A stretch of 64,000 bases of DNA from Streptomyces diastaticus subsp. diastaticus (GCF_011170125.1 NZ_BLLN01000002.1:1335501-1399500); one strand, 5' to 3'. Shown: positions 8,470 to 17,833, numbered from the stretch's first letter. Numbers and translations are program-made. The notes: generated from the letters alone by a model not told the origin.

Positions 8470-9633
8470 ATGGACGCGGGGCTCAAGCGTGAGCTGGAGG
8501 AGAAGGTCCGGGCCGGCGAGCGGCTGACCCGCGAGGACGGCATCGCCCTCTACGACTGCGACGACCTGGCGTGGCTCGGCGGCCTCGCCCACGAGGTGCG
8601 GACGCGCAAGAACGGCGACGTCGTCCACTTCAACGTCAACCGCCACCTCAACATGACCAACGTGTGCACCGCCTCGTGCGCCTACTGCTCCTTCCAGCGC
8701 AAGCCGGGTGAGAAGGACGCGTACACGATGCGGATCGAGGAGGCGGTGAAGCTCGCCAAGGCGATGGAGGGGGAGAACCTCACCGAGCTGCACATCGTCA
8801 ACGGCCTGCACCCCTCGCTGCCGTGGCGCTACTACCCGCGCTCGCTCTCCGCCCTCAAGGAGGCGCTGCCGCAGGTCTCCCTGAAGGCCTTCACCGCCAC
8901 CGAGATCCACCACTTCGAGACCATCTCGGGGATGCCCGCCTCCGAGATCCTCGACGAGCTGATCGAGGCCGGCCTGGAGTCGCTGACCGGCGGCGGCGCG
9001 GAGATCTTCGACTGGGAGGTCCGCCGGCACATCGTCGACCACGCCACCCACTGGGAGGACTGGTCGCGCATCCACCGCCTCGCCCACGAGAAGGGGCTGA
9101 AGACCCCGGCGACGATGCTCTACGGCCACATCGAGGAGCCCCGCCACCGCGTGGACCACGTGCTGCGGCTGCGCGAGCTCCAGGACGAGACCGGCGGGTT
9201 CCAGGTCTTCATCCCGCTGCGCTACCAGCACGACTTCGTGGACATGCGGGACGGGAAGGTCCGGAACAAGCTCCAGGCCCGCACCACCATGGCCACCGGC
9301 GCCGAGGCGCTGAAGACCTTCGCCGTCTCCCGGCTGCTGTTCGACAACGTCCCGCACGTCAAGGTGTTCTGGGTGATGCACGGCGTGCAGACCGCCCAGC
9401 TCGCCCTCCAGCACGGTGCCGACGACATGGACGGCTCGGTGGTCGAGTACAAGATCACCCACGACGCGGACAACTACGGCACGCCGAACAAGCTGACCCG
9501 CGACGACCTCCTCGACCTGATCCGCGACGCCGGCTTCCGGCCCGTCGAGCGCAACACCCGGTACGAGATCCTCCGCGAGTACGACGGACCGGACGCGGCG
9601 CGCCGCGACGAGCCGCAGCCGATGCGGGTCTGA
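8470..9633 (+). CDS. mqnE: Aminofutalosine synthase MqnE (radical SAM)
   Basis: 387 aa. The radical-SAM cluster motif CxxxCxxC is at Cys66, Cys70 and Cys73 (CTASCAYCSF), preceded by the RHLNMTNVC context typical of MqnE/MqnC. MqnE joins the chorismate-derived 3-[(1-carboxyvinyl)oxy]benzoate with S-adenosylmethionine to give 6-amino-6-deoxyfutalosine, the second step of the futalosine route. Length and the HIVNGLHPSLPW and PLRYQHDFVDM segments fit the family. A good GAGAGGAAGG ribosome site precedes ATG 8470. It is monocistronic: a perfect palindrome follows the stop. Confidence 0.93.
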   Translation: MDAGLKRELEEKVRAGERLTREDGIALYDCDDLAWLGGLAHEVRTRKNGDVVHFNVNRHLNMTNVCTASCAYCSFQRKPGEKDAYTMRIEEAVKLAKAMEGENLTELHIVNGLHPSLPWRYYPRSLSALKEALPQVSLKAFTATEIHHFETISGMPASEILDELIEAGLESLTGGGAEIFDWEVRRHIVDHATHWEDWSRIHRLAHEKGLKTPATMLYGHIEEPRHRVDHVLRLRELQDETGGFQVFIPLRYQHDFVDMRDGKVRNKLQARTTMATGAEALKTFAVSRLLFDNVPHVKVFWVMHGVQTAQLALQHGADDMDGSVVEYKITHDADNYGTPNKLTRDDLLDLIRDAGFRPVERNTRYEILREYDGPDAARRDEPQPMRV

Positions 9634-9655
9634 GCCTCAGGCGGCCCGGCCGACC

Positions 9656-9696
9656 CGGAGCCGGCCCCGTCCGCACTGCGGACGGGGCCGGCTCCG
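9656..9696. terminator. Long perfect palindrome after mqnE
   Basis: 20-nt arms beginning CGGAGCCGGCCCCGTCC, almost without spacer, ending 9696. Strong terminator structure 22 nt after the mqnE stop. Confidence 0.75.
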
Positions 9697-9724
9697 TTCC
9701 GGGGGTAATGGCTAGCATCCGCCT

Positions 9725-10246
9725 ATGACCCTTACGTTCACGGTGGACCCGCCGCAGACCCCTCGCCTGCGCGACGAGATCATCGACCTGTGGACCGACG
9801 TCTCCAACGCCGGTGGCGCCGTCGGCTTCGTCCCGCCCGTCACCGCCGAGGACGTCCGGCCCGACTACCTCAAGCACCTGGTCGCCCTGGAGTCCCGCCG
9901 GATGCACCTGGTCGTCGGCCGCGACGAAGGCGGCCAGGTCGCCGCCACCGCCTTCCTCGGCCGCAACACCCACCGGCTCCAGCGCCACTGGATCTGGGCG
10001 TACACGGTCATGGTCCGCCCCGGCCTCCAGGGGCAGGGGTGCGGCCGGGAGCTGATGGCCGCCGTCGAGCGGGCCGGGCGCTCCTTCGACGGCATCGAGG
10101 CGATCCGGCTGACCTGCCGCGGCGGCACCGGCGTCGACCGCTTCTACGCCTCCTGCGGCTACAAGGAGGTCGGCCGGGTCCCCGGCATGATCAGGGTGGC
10201 GCCCGGTGACGACCGCGACGACATCACCATGCTGCTGCCGCTCTGA
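9725..10246 (+). CDS. GNAT family N-acetyltransferase
   Basis: 173 aa. The acetyl-CoA binding motif of the GNAT fold is seen at about residues 95-112 (YTVMVRPGLQGQGCGREL, with the Q/R-x-x-G-x-G/A signature), followed by FYASCGYKEVGR near the end, the usual motif-B/end strand pattern. Substrate unknown. A TAGCAT -10 box at 9713-9718 lies 6 nt before ATG 9725 and no ribosome site is visible, so the message is probably leaderless. Confidence 0.85.
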   Translation: MTLTFTVDPPQTPRLRDEIIDLWTDVSNAGGAVGFVPPVTAEDVRPDYLKHLVALESRRMHLVVGRDEGGQVAATAFLGRNTHRLQRHWIWAYTVMVRPGLQGQGCGRELMAAVERAGRSFDGIEAIRLTCRGGTGVDRFYASCGYKEVGRVPGMIRVAPGDDRDDITMLLPL

Positions 10247-10376
10247 GGCGGCGCCGGGCGGGGGATGCCAGGAATGCCGGACACCGGCCCCCTGGGGGCG
10301 GCCCCTGAGGAGCCCCGTGTTTCACTGGATGCGCCCGCCCCTGTGGGGCCCTGTTGACCGGAAGAGTGGATTCCTC

Positions 10377-10673
10377 ATGCTCCGCTACACCCTGAAGCGC
10401 TTCGGGATCTTCGCCGCCTGCTTCGTGGTCGTCGGACTGCTGGTCCAGTTCGGGATCGTGCCCAAGGGCGTGGGCGGCTCCAACGTCCTGTGGCTGCTCC
10501 TGCTGGCCATGGTGGTCTCGGCGCCCATCAGCTTCGTCGTCCTCCGCAAGGAGCGGGACCGCGCCTCGGCGACCGTGGTGGCCAAGGTCGACCGCACCAA
10601 GGCCAAGCTGGAGGCCAACCGCAGCCAGGAGGACGCCGCCGTCGACGCGGCCGCCGCGGCCAAGTCCGGCTGA
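10377..10673 (+). CDS. DUF4229 small membrane protein
   Basis: 98 aa. Two closely spaced membrane helices (FGIFAACFVVVGLLVQFG and VLWLLLLAMVVSAPISFVVL) followed by a charged tail starting RKERDRASATVVAKVDRTKA. This layout matches the actinobacterial DUF4229 family. Function unknown. ATG 10377 is chosen over an upstream in-frame start because it directly precedes the first conserved helix; a GGAAGAG lies about 12 nt upstream. A hairpin with a short T-run follows. Confidence 0.8.
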   Translation: MLRYTLKRFGIFAACFVVVGLLVQFGIVPKGVGGSNVLWLLLLAMVVSAPISFVVLRKERDRASATVVAKVDRTKAKLEANRSQEDAAVDAAAAAKSG

Positions 10674-10710
10674 CCCCTCCGTCTCCGGAGGCGCGGCGCG
10701 GCCGCGCCCG

Positions 10711-10751
10711 GCCCCGGCAGGCCGGCCCTCTCGGGCCGCCGCCGGGGCTTT
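10711..10751 (+). terminator. Hairpin terminator after the DUF4229 gene
   Basis: GCCCCGGC (10711) pairs with GCCGGGGC (10741-10748) around an inner GGCC stem and is followed by TTT. Confidence 0.55.
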
Positions 10752-10799
10752 CGCGTGCCCGGGGTGGGTGAGGCGTTCCCCACTGACCAAAGAAGTCCT

Positions 10800-10829
10800 T
10801 TGATGTTCTCAAAGTACCGGTGTTAACGT
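10800..10829 (+). promoter_or_regulatory. Promoter of the leader peptide and symporter
   Basis: TTGATG (10800-10805), 18 nt, TAACGT (10824-10829). The -10 ends 7 nt before ATG 10837 and there is no ribosome site, so the leader peptide mRNA should be leaderless. Confidence 0.5.
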
Positions 10830-10836
10830 GTCCGTC

Positions 10837-10959
10837 ATGATGACCGCAGCCGCGCACCGCCAGGCCAGGAGCACTCCGCTCGTGGCGCGTCTGCACGTCG
10901 ACCTCTGCCGCCGCGTCTCGGCGGCGTGTCGTCGTCCGGCGGCCTGTCGCACCACCTGA
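10837..10959 (+). CDS. Putative attenuator leader peptide, Cys-containing (40 aa)
   Basis: 40-codon ORF starting ATGATG. It carries the RLHVDLCR motif that marks the short actinobacterial 'putative leader peptide' family, and has three Cys (residues 24, 31 and 37), two in a VSAACRR/AACRTT tail. Known members precede sulfur-assimilation and transporter genes and are thought to sense cysteinyl-tRNA supply by ribosome stalling, usually from leaderless mRNAs, as predicted here. The symporter gene starts 217 nt downstream with a stable hairpin between. The peptide itself is probably only a sensor. The family match is by motif recognition, not search. Confidence 0.7.
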   Translation: MMTAAAHRQARSTPLVARLHVDLCRRVSAACRRPAACRTT

Positions 10960-11087
10960 GTCCCCCGGCGGGGGCCGACGCACGACCGCGTCACGCCGCT
11001 CAGCCCCGCCGCCCGGTCAGGCCCCCACGGGCCCTCAGGTGGCCGCCGCCGCACGACGCCCGGCCGCACGGTCATCCCGTACGTCCG

Positions 11088-11115
11088 CTCCCACGCGCTT
11101 CACGCCGCGTGGGAG
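11088..11115 (+). promoter_or_regulatory. Possible attenuator hairpin between leader peptide and symporter
   Basis: Perfect 10-bp stem CTCCCACGCG/CGCGTGGGAG with an 8-nt loop, 129 nt after the leader peptide stop and 61 nt before the symporter start. It could be the switchable element of an attenuator; no U-tract. Confidence 0.4.
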
Positions 11116-11176
11116 CGCGTGCCCCGGGCACAGCCCTTCCGCCCCCACCCCCACCGCATCCCACCGGAGTGTGTCC

Positions 11177-12526
11177 GTGTCCGCGCAGAACCCCGCCTCC
11201 GAGTCCAGCCCCGAGGACGCCCGGGCCAGAGGGGCCGAGCAGCCCCGGTCCGGCTTCCGCATACCGAAGATCCCGTTCTGGGCGCAGATCCTGGGCGGCC
11301 TCGTCCTCGGTGTGCTCCTCGGCTGGCTCGCCCGCAGCCAGCAGATCGACTGGCTGGTCACCACGCTGGAGCAGGTCGGCGGCGTCTTCATCGGCCTGCT
11401 GAAGCTGGCCGTGGCCCCGCTGGTCTTCTTCGCGATCCTGGTCTCCATCACCAACCTGCGGAAGGTGAACAACGCCGCCCGGCTCGCCTCCCGCACGCTG
11501 CTCTGGTTCATGATCACCTCGCTGATCGCGGTCGCCATCGGCCTCGTCATCGGCCTGGTCACCAACCCGGGCGCGGGCACCGGCCTGACGCCGAAGGACG
11601 GGGCGAAGCCGGAGAACACCGGCTCCTGGATCGACTTCCTCACCGGGATCATCCCCACCGACGTCATCACGCCGTTCACCGAACTGAACGTGCTCCAGAT
11701 CGTCTTCATGGCCGCCGTCGCCGGTATCGCCGCGCTCAAGCTCGGTGAGAAGGCGCAGCCGATCCTCGCCCTCAGCGAGTCGGTGCTGAGCCTGCTCCAG
11801 AAGGCCCTGTGGTGGGTCATCCGCCTCGCCCCGATCGGCACGGTCGGCCTCATCGGCAGCGCCATCGCCACCTACGGCTGGGACCTGATCGGCAAGTACG
11901 CGACGTTCACCGCCGACATCTACATCGGCTGCGCCATCGTCCTGTTCGGCGTCTACCCGCTGCTGCTGTCGAGCGTCGCCAAGCTGAACCCGGTCCAGTT
12001 CTTCAAGGGCGCCTGGCCCGCGATCCAGCTGGCCTTCGTCTCCCGGTCCTCGGTCGGCACCATGCCGGTCACCCAGAAGGTCACCGAGCGGCTCGGCGTG
12101 CCGAAGGAGTACACCTCCTTCGCGGTGCCCTTCGGCGCCACCACCAAGATGGACGGCTGCGCCGCGATCTACCCGGCCATCGCCGCGATCTTCGTCGCCC
12201 AGATCTTCGACATCCAGCTCGGCATCACCGACTACCTGCTGATCGCCTTCGTCTCGGTCGTCGGCTCGGCCGCCACCGCCGGCCTCACCGGCGCCACCGT
12301 CATGCTGACCCTGACCCTCTCCACCCTGGGCCTGCCCATGGAGGGCGTCGGACTGCTGCTCGCCATCGACCCGATCCTGGACATGATCCGCACCGCCACC
12401 AACGTGGCCGGCCAGGCGCTCGTCCCGGTCCTCGTCTCGGCCCGCGAGAACATCCTCGACCGCACGGCGTACGACAACGCGACCAGCTTCGAACTGGACG
12501 CCAAGGAAGCGCCCGCGACCGCCTGA
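11177..12526 (+). CDS. Dicarboxylate/amino acid:cation symporter (DAACS family)
   Basis: 449 aa. DAACS signatures are present: the serine-rich loop SRSSVGTMPVTQKV, GATTKMDGCAAIYPAIA in place of the usual N-M-D-G-T motif, and a C-terminal IDPILDMIRTATNVAGQAL. At least seven hydrophobic segments start with AQILGGLVLGVLLGWLA. The family imports glutamate, aspartate, C4-dicarboxylates, serine or cystine with Na+ or H+. GTG 11177 has GGAG 7 nt upstream; GTG 11171 is too close to it. The Cys leader peptide upstream hints at cystine or another sulfur substrate. The N-M-D-G-T change to K-M-D-G-C suggests altered cation or substrate binding. Confidence 0.88.
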   Translation: MSAQNPASESSPEDARARGAEQPRSGFRIPKIPFWAQILGGLVLGVLLGWLARSQQIDWLVTTLEQVGGVFIGLLKLAVAPLVFFAILVSITNLRKVNNAARLASRTLLWFMITSLIAVAIGLVIGLVTNPGAGTGLTPKDGAKPENTGSWIDFLTGIIPTDVITPFTELNVLQIVFMAAVAGIAALKLGEKAQPILALSESVLSLLQKALWWVIRLAPIGTVGLIGSAIATYGWDLIGKYATFTADIYIGCAIVLFGVYPLLLSSVAKLNPVQFFKGAWPAIQLAFVSRSSVGTMPVTQKVTERLGVPKEYTSFAVPFGATTKMDGCAAIYPAIAAIFVAQIFDIQLGITDYLLIAFVSVVGSAATAGLTGATVMLTLTLSTLGLPMEGVGLLLAIDPILDMIRTATNVAGQALVPVLVSARENILDRTAYDNATSFELDAKEAPATA

Positions 12527-12539
12527 CCCGCGCGCCGTA

Positions 12540-12569
12540 CGCCCCGCCTTCCCCCGGGAGGGCGGGGCG
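12540..12569. terminator. Terminator between convergent genes
   Basis: CGCCCCGCC pairs with GGCGGGGCG around a C-rich/G-rich inner loop; 14 nt after the symporter stop, serving it and the convergent glycosyltransferase-like gene. Confidence 0.65.
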
Positions 12570-12587
12570 CCGCGCGTTCCGGGGGGC

Positions 12588-14402
12588 TCAGCCGCGCGCC
12601 CGGACCGTCACCACCGTGGCCGCGCCCAGCACCCCGGTCGCCGGGAAGCGCCGCACCGTCGGCTCCAGGCCGCGGGTCAGCTCCGCCAGCGCCCGGTCGC
12701 CGGGCTGGTGGCGCCCGTGCGCGTACCGGATGAACGCCACCCGGGTGCCAGCGGCCGGAGGCGGGGCGGCCCGGTACTGGCGGTACGTCACGGCGTCGCA
12801 GCCGGAGTACCAGCCGGTCTCGGGTTCGTAGCCGGTGACCAGCAGGCAGGGATCGCCGTCGTGGGCGAGGGCACGGGCGACCGGGACGGTGGAGCGGGCC
12901 TGGCCGGTCGGTCCGGGCATCGCCCCGTGTGCCACCACCCTCGCCGTGCCCGCCGCGGTCAGCAGCGCGAGCACGCCGACGGCCGCGAGCAGCCGCCGCC
13001 GCTGCTCCCCGGCCGCCTCGGCCAGCGCCTGCACACCGAGGACGGTCAGCAGGACGACCGGCAGGTAGACGAAGCGGGGCTCGCCGTCGGTGGCCACCCC
13101 GAGCAGGACGAAGATCAGTACCGAGGTGAGCCCGAGGAAGGCCCGGCGCCGCGCCCCCGGCACCGGCTCGCCTCCCGCGCCCTTCCTCCGCAGCCGCCGT
13201 ACCGCCGGGTACGCGGCCACGAGTCCGGCCGCCATCAGCACGCCGCCGAGGTCCCCGGCGAGCCGGTACGGGAAGATCGCCAGGTAGTACAGGAGCCCGT
13301 CCCCGACGAACTGCCGCTCCGCCTGCGAGGTGGCCCAGAACACCAGGCCCAGCGGCGACCCGGTGACCTGCGTCGCGTGCACGAAGTGCGGCACGAGGCC
13401 GGCGAGGACCACGCCCCCGGCCACCGCCAGCCGCCGCCCCTGGGCCAGCCAGGCGCGTGGCCCGTACGCCAGCAGTGCCGCCAGCAGGATGGCGGCGAGG
13501 TTCCCGGCGACCCCGTACCGCAGGTAGAAGGCGGCCAGGACGAACGGCGGGAGGGCGAGCAGGGCGCGGGAGCCAGGGCGTTCCTGAGCGCGGGTCAGCA
13601 GGAAGACCACGACCAGGAGCAGGCCGGTGCTGCCGATGTCGTTGAGGAACTCCGGCAGGCGGCGCAGGAAGCCGAGGCCGCACAGGACGAGCAGCACGGT
13701 CAGCACGGCCCGGTGCGGCGTCGTCCACCGGGCCGCCACCAGGTAGGTCGTGGCCAGCATGGCGAGGGCGAGCAGCAGGGTCACCGCGCGCAGGGCGCCC
13801 ACGTCGTCGTGGAGCCGCAGGGCGAGGGTGCCGAGCAGCGGCAGGCCGGGGGGACGGTACTCGCCCCAGCCCGCGGCGGGCGGTCCGCCCTCGGCCCAGG
13901 AGCGGGCCTTGTTGGCGTAGACCGACTCCTCGTGGCCGATCCACGGCTCGTGGTCCTGGAGCGCGGCCCACAGCAGTGCCGCCAGGCCGAGGACGGCGGC
14001 GACGAGGGCGCCGGGCGGGACGGCGGCCAGGCGGGCGCGGAGCGCCGGGGGCGGCCCCGGGAGGGCGGCGAGGCCGGACAGGAGTCCGGCGCGGCCCCAC
14101 CAGAGCAGGGGCGCGGCCGCCAGGAGCAGGGGCCAGGGCTGCCAGCCGGGGAGCGGGAGGCCGCAGGCGAGGGCGAGTTGCTGGAGGGCGGCGAGGGCGG
14201 TGAGGGCGGCGCCGGTGCGCCAGGCCCAAGGGGGTGCCGGGCGTTTCCCCGGCACGGGTATCGGGCCCGCGGGTTCCTCGGCCGTACTCTCCGTCGTCTG
14301 TCGCGCTGTCAGGACGCACCTCGCGGGTCGGGCCGCCTCGCGGGTGGGGGGCGCGCGGGCGCGGGGGCTCCGGGCACTCCGGAGGAGGGCCGGGCGGCCC
14401 AC
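12588..14402 (-). CDS. Polytopic membrane protein, glycosyltransferase family 39/87-like
   Basis: Up to 604 aa with ten or more hydrophobic helices and a soluble C-terminal part (about residues 490-600). Near residue 155 is GHEESVYANKARSWAEG followed by YRPPGLPLLG, resembling the acidic first-loop motif and P-P-x-x-P context of GT-C enzymes (ArnT/PMT type), which take sugar from a polyprenyl-phosphate donor on the outer face. Donor and acceptor are unknown, and the start is uncertain: the first 45 residues are Arg/Ala/Pro-rich and may not be translated. Monocistronic, convergent with the symporter. Confidence 0.65.
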   Translation of the reverse strand: MGRPALLRSARSPRARAPPTREAARPARCVLTARQTTESTAEEPAGPIPVPGKRPAPPWAWRTGAALTALAALQQLALACGLPLPGWQPWPLLLAAAPLLWWGRAGLLSGLAALPGPPPALRARLAAVPPGALVAAVLGLAALLWAALQDHEPWIGHEESVYANKARSWAEGGPPAAGWGEYRPPGLPLLGTLALRLHDDVGALRAVTLLLALAMLATTYLVAARWTTPHRAVLTVLLVLCGLGFLRRLPEFLNDIGSTGLLLVVVFLLTRAQERPGSRALLALPPFVLAAFYLRYGVAGNLAAILLAALLAYGPRAWLAQGRRLAVAGGVVLAGLVPHFVHATQVTGSPLGLVFWATSQAERQFVGDGLLYYLAIFPYRLAGDLGGVLMAAGLVAAYPAVRRLRRKGAGGEPVPGARRRAFLGLTSVLIFVLLGVATDGEPRFVYLPVVLLTVLGVQALAEAAGEQRRRLLAAVGVLALLTAAGTARVVAHGAMPGPTGQARSTVPVARALAHDGDPCLLVTGYEPETGWYSGCDAVTYRQYRAAPPPAAGTRVAFIRYAHGRHQPGDRALAELTRGLEPTVRRFPATGVLGAATVVTVRARG

Positions 14403-14484
14403 GGCGGCGAGTATGCCTGCTGGTAGGGGACGCGCGGACGGCTTTGCGTAAGGGTTTGGCCACAGCTGCCGGGGTGAGGGGCGG

Positions 14485-15051
14485 TCAGGCGCTGTCGGTC
14501 GGGCGGGGGCCCGCCGGGCCGAAGACCTCCTCGCGGTGTGCGCGCCACCGGCTCAGCAGGCTCTCCATCTCGCGCCGCATGAAGTCGAAGAACTCCAGGG
14601 TCTCGGCCATCCGGCGGGCCGGCGGGGTGCCGGGGCCGAGCATCGCGATCCCGTCCCGCAGCGTGTCCGACCAGCGGACCAGCCGGGCGTCGCGGCTGGT
14701 CAGCGCCTCGTACCACTGGTCGGGGTGGAGGCGGTAGCGGTCGCGGCGGGAGCCGGGCTCGCGTTCGCGGCGGACCAGGGTGATGCCGACGAGGTAGCCG
14801 ATGGCGCCGGAGACGGCGGCCGGGCTGATCCGGAGCTGCTCGGAGAGCTGAGCGGAGGTCAGGACGCCCTCAGGCGAGGAGAGCAGCGCGCCGAAGACCC
14901 GGGCGGCCATCCGGGGCATGCCCGCCTCCACCATGTCGGCCGCGAACCGCTCGACGAAGAGCGAGAGCCGCTCCTCGTCCGGCGCCGCGGCCGGACCACC
15001 GTCCCGCGTCGCCTCGTTCGGGTCTCCGGTCGCCCGGTCCGCCTGGGGCAC
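14485..15051 (-). CDS. GbsR/MarR-type transcriptional regulator
   Basis: 188 aa. A winged HTH near residues 45-95 ([40 protein letters not shown]) and a C-terminal helical part with [16 protein letters not shown] match the GbsR-like MarR subgroup. GTG 15051 has GGGAGG 6 nt upstream, which decides the start; the longer frame would run through the operator into the neighbouring gene. It is divergent from an ABC-2 exporter operon whose promoter carries a perfect palindrome, so it most likely represses that operon, and maybe itself, in response to a toxic or exported compound. Confidence 0.85.
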   Translation of the reverse strand: MPQADRATGDPNEATRDGGPAAAPDEERLSLFVERFAADMVEAGMPRMAARVFGALLSSPEGVLTSAQLSEQLRISPAAVSGAIGYLVGITLVRREREPGSRRDRYRLHPDQWYEALTSRDARLVRWSDTLRDGIAMLGPGTPPARRMAETLEFFDFMRREMESLLSRWRAHREEVFGPAGPRPTDSA

Positions 15052-15135
15052 GGATGCCTCCCTCTCTGGTTCGCCGCTCCGCCCGCCCCCGACCGACGGC
15101 TCCTCGGCACGGCCGACTTTATCCGCTTCCCGCTC

Positions 15136-15151
15136 TTCACAAGTTTGTGAA
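15136..15151. promoter_or_regulatory. Palindromic operator TTCACAAGTTTGTGAA
   Basis: Perfect 7-2-7 inverted repeat. Its left half contains the TTCACA -35 of the ABC transporter promoter, so a bound repressor would block RNA polymerase. Probable site for the divergent GbsR/MarR-type protein. Confidence 0.6.
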
Positions 15152-15164
15152 AGTACCGTACGTT
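15136..15164 (+). promoter_or_regulatory. Promoter of the ABC exporter operon
   Basis: TTCACA, 17 nt, TACGTT (15159-15164). The -10 ends 8 nt before ATG 15173 and there is no ribosome site, so the mRNA is probably leaderless. Confidence 0.5.
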
Positions 15165-15172
15165 CAAAAAAT

Positions 15173-16114
15173 ATGACGACGACCATCAGCGCCCTGGCGC
15201 TGCGGAAGAGCTTCGGGCACGCCCGCGCCCTCGCCGGACTGGACCTGGAGGTCGGCACCGGCGAGGTGCACGGCTTCCTCGGGCCCAACGGCTCCGGCAA
15301 ATCCACCACCATCCGCGTCCTGCTCGGCCTGCTGCGCGCCGACGGCGGCACCGTCCGCCTGCTCGGCGGCGATCCGTGGCGCGACGCCGTCGCCCTCCAC
15401 CGCCGCCTCGCCTACGTCCCCGGCGACGTCACCCTCTGGCCCGGCCTCTCCGGCGGCGAGGTCATCGACCTCTACGCCCGGCTGCGCGGTCCTCTCGACC
15501 CGGCCCGCCGGGCCGAACTCCTCGACCGTTTCCAGCTCGACCCGGCCAAGAAGGGCCGCACGTACTCCAAGGGCAACCGGCAGAAGGTCGCGCTGGTCGC
15601 CGCCTTCGCCTCCGACGCCGAGCTGCTGATCCTGGACGAACCCACCTCCGGGCTGGACCCGCTGATGGAGGCGGTCTTCCAGTCCTGCGTGCGCGAGGCC
15701 CGCGACCGGGGCCGCACCGTGCTGCTCTCCTCGCACATCCTCAGCGAGGTCGAGACACTCTGCGACCGGGTCTCGATCATCCGCGACGGCCGCACCGTGG
15801 AGAGCGGCACCCTCACCTCCCTGCGCCACCTCGCCCGTACCGCCCTCACCGCCGAGCTCGCCGACCCCGCCCTGCTCCCCGAGGGCCTCGACCGCATGCC
15901 CGGCGTCCACGACGTCCACGCCGAGGGACGTGTGCTGCGTCTGGCGGCCGAACCCGGCGGGCTCGACGCCGTCCTGCGCGCCCTCACCGCGGCCGGCGTC
16001 CGCTCCCTCGTCGCCACCCCGCCCACCCTGGAGGAACTCTTCCTCCGCCACTACCGGCAGGCCCCGGCCGAAGACGGGCAGCACCCCGCCGCCCCCGAAG
16101 GAGCGGCCAGGTGA
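15173..16114 (+). CDS. ABC-2 exporter ATP-binding protein
   Basis: 313 aa. Walker [11 protein letters not shown] (about residue 38), signature region [10 protein letters not shown] (LSGGQ variant with GNRQK, usual in drug/antibiotic exporters), Walker [14 protein letters not shown] and the H-loop [11 protein letters not shown] are all in place, so it should be an active ATPase. The C-terminal extension after residue 215 is typical of DrrA-like export ATPases. It overlaps the permease gene (GTGA at 16111). Together they should export a lipophilic compound, possibly an antibiotic. It starts at ATG 15173 without a ribosome site, in line with the promoter position. Confidence 0.9.
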   Translation: MTTTISALALRKSFGHARALAGLDLEVGTGEVHGFLGPNGSGKSTTIRVLLGLLRADGGTVRLLGGDPWRDAVALHRRLAYVPGDVTLWPGLSGGEVIDLYARLRGPLDPARRAELLDRFQLDPAKKGRTYSKGNRQKVALVAAFASDAELLILDEPTSGLDPLMEAVFQSCVREARDRGRTVLLSSHILSEVETLCDRVSIIRDGRTVESGTLTSLRHLARTALTAELADPALLPEGLDRMPGVHDVHAEGRVLRLAAEPGGLDAVLRALTAAGVRSLVATPPTLEELFLRHYRQAPAEDGQHPAAPEGAAR

Positions 16115-17712
16115 GCACCGCCGTCCTCCCCACCGCCGCGGGCACCGGCCCCCTCACCGGCACCGGCACCCTGCTCCGTCTCGCCCTGCGCCGCGACCGC
16201 CTGCTGATCCCGCTCTGGCTGCTCGGCATCGGCGGTCTGCTCGCCGCCGGGCCACCCGGACTCGCCGCGCTCTACTCCACCGCCACCGAACGTGCCCAGG
16301 CCGCCACGAGCATGAGCGGCAACAGCTCCCTGCGCGCCCTGTACGGCCCGGTCCTCGACGACTCCCTCGGCGCGCTGGTCGTCTGGCGGTACGGTGTCGT
16401 CGCCGCCGTCCTCACCGCCGTGCTGAGCCTGCTGCTGGTCGTGCGGCACACCCGCGACGAGGAGGAGAGCGGCCGTCAGGAGATGCTCTCCGCCGCCGTG
16501 GTGGGACGCCGCGCGCCGCTGACCGCCGCCCTGCTCACCGCGGTGACCGCCAACCTCGCCGTGGCCCTGGTCGCCACGGCCGCCCTCGCCGGCGAGGGCC
16601 TGCGGGGGGCCCTCGCCCACGGCCTCGCCCTCGGCGCCACCGGCCTGCTCTTCGCGGCCGTCGCCGCCACCACCGCCCAGCTCACCGGGAACGCCCGACT
16701 CGCCCGTGGCCTCGCCGCCGCCGTCCTCGGCGCCGCCTTCGTCGCGCGCGCCGGGGGCGACGCCGCCCGCGACGACGGCTCCTCCCCGCTGAGCTGGGCC
16801 TCCCCGCTCGGCTGGGCGCAGAACATCCGCCCGTTCGCCGGGGAACGCTGGTGGGTCCTCGCCCTGTACGCCGCCGCCACCCTCGCCCTGGCCGGCCTCG
16901 CCCACACCCTGGCCGCCCGCCGCGACCTCGGGGCCGGCTTGCTCCCCGCCCGGCCAGGTGCTCCCGAGGGCCGCCTCGCCACGCCCGCCGCGCTCGCCTG
17001 GCGACTCCAACGCGGCACCCTGCTCGGCTGGACGCTCGCCTTCGCGCCCGCCGCCGTCCTCTTCGGCAGTCTCGCCGACGGCGCCGCCGCCCTCCTCGGC
17101 GACGACGCCTCCACCCGCGAGATCCTGCACCGCCTCGGCGGCGAACAGGCGCTCACGGACGCCTTCCTCGCCGCGATGACCGGTGTCTTCGGTCTCCTCG
17201 CCGCCCTCTACGCCGTCGCCGCCGTGCTGCGCCTGCACGCCGAGGAGACCGGCCACCGGGCCGAACCCCTCCTCGGCCATCCTGTCGGCCGCCTCCGCTG
17301 GGCCGCCGGCCACCTCCTGACCGCCCTCGCGGGTCCCGCCGCCCTGCTGGCCACCGCGGCCTGCGGCCTCGCCCTCGGCCACGGCCGCGGTCTCCCCGCC
17401 CTCCTCCTCGCCTGCCTGGTCCAGCTCCCAGCCGTCTGGGTCCTCGCCGCGGCCGCCTTCACCCTGTACGCCGTCCGCCCCCGGGCCGCCCCCGCCGGCT
17501 GGGCCCTGGTCACGCTCTGCCTCCTCATCGGCTGGGTGGGCCCCGTCCTCGACCTGCCCGCCCGGGCCATGGACCTCTCACCCTTCACCCACGTACCGAA
17601 ACTCCCCGGCCCCGACCCGCACTGGCCGCCGGTGGCCGTCCTGGTGGCGGTGGCGGCCGGACTCCTGGTGCTGGGACTGGCCCGCCTGCGCGCGAGGGAC
17701 CTGACGACCTGA
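16111..17712 (+). CDS. ABC-2 type exporter permease
   Basis: 533 aa, about twelve hydrophobic segments in two similar halves; each half opens with an amphipathic Arg-rich helix before the first membrane helix ([40 protein letters not shown]). This duplicated build is typical of actinobacterial 'exporter of polyketide antibiotics' permeases. It pairs with the upstream ATPase, and its start codon overlaps that gene's stop, giving tight stoichiometric coupling. The substrate cannot be inferred. Confidence 0.88.
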   Translation: MSTAVLPTAAGTGPLTGTGTLLRLALRRDRLLIPLWLLGIGGLLAAGPPGLAALYSTATERAQAATSMSGNSSLRALYGPVLDDSLGALVVWRYGVVAAVLTAVLSLLLVVRHTRDEEESGRQEMLSAAVVGRRAPLTAALLTAVTANLAVALVATAALAGEGLRGALAHGLALGATGLLFAAVAATTAQLTGNARLARGLAAAVLGAAFVARAGGDAARDDGSSPLSWASPLGWAQNIRPFAGERWWVLALYAAATLALAGLAHTLAARRDLGAGLLPARPGAPEGRLATPAALAWRLQRGTLLGWTLAFAPAAVLFGSLADGAAALLGDDASTREILHRLGGEQALTDAFLAAMTGVFGLLAALYAVAAVLRLHAEETGHRAEPLLGHPVGRLRWAAGHLLTALAGPAALLATAACGLALGHGRGLPALLLACLVQLPAVWVLAAAAFTLYAVRPRAAPAGWALVTLCLLIGWVGPVLDLPARAMDLSPFTHVPKLPGPDPHWPPVAVLVAVAAGLLVLGLARLRARDLTT

Positions 17713-17833
17713 ACCGGCGGACCCGCTCCCGCACTCCCCGCCCGTGACCGACACCGGAGCGCGGGCAGCGGCCACGCCCCCGCCGCCTGGGGCCACCCAT
17801 GGCCGGTACGCGCGTGCCGTCGGAAGCCGACTC

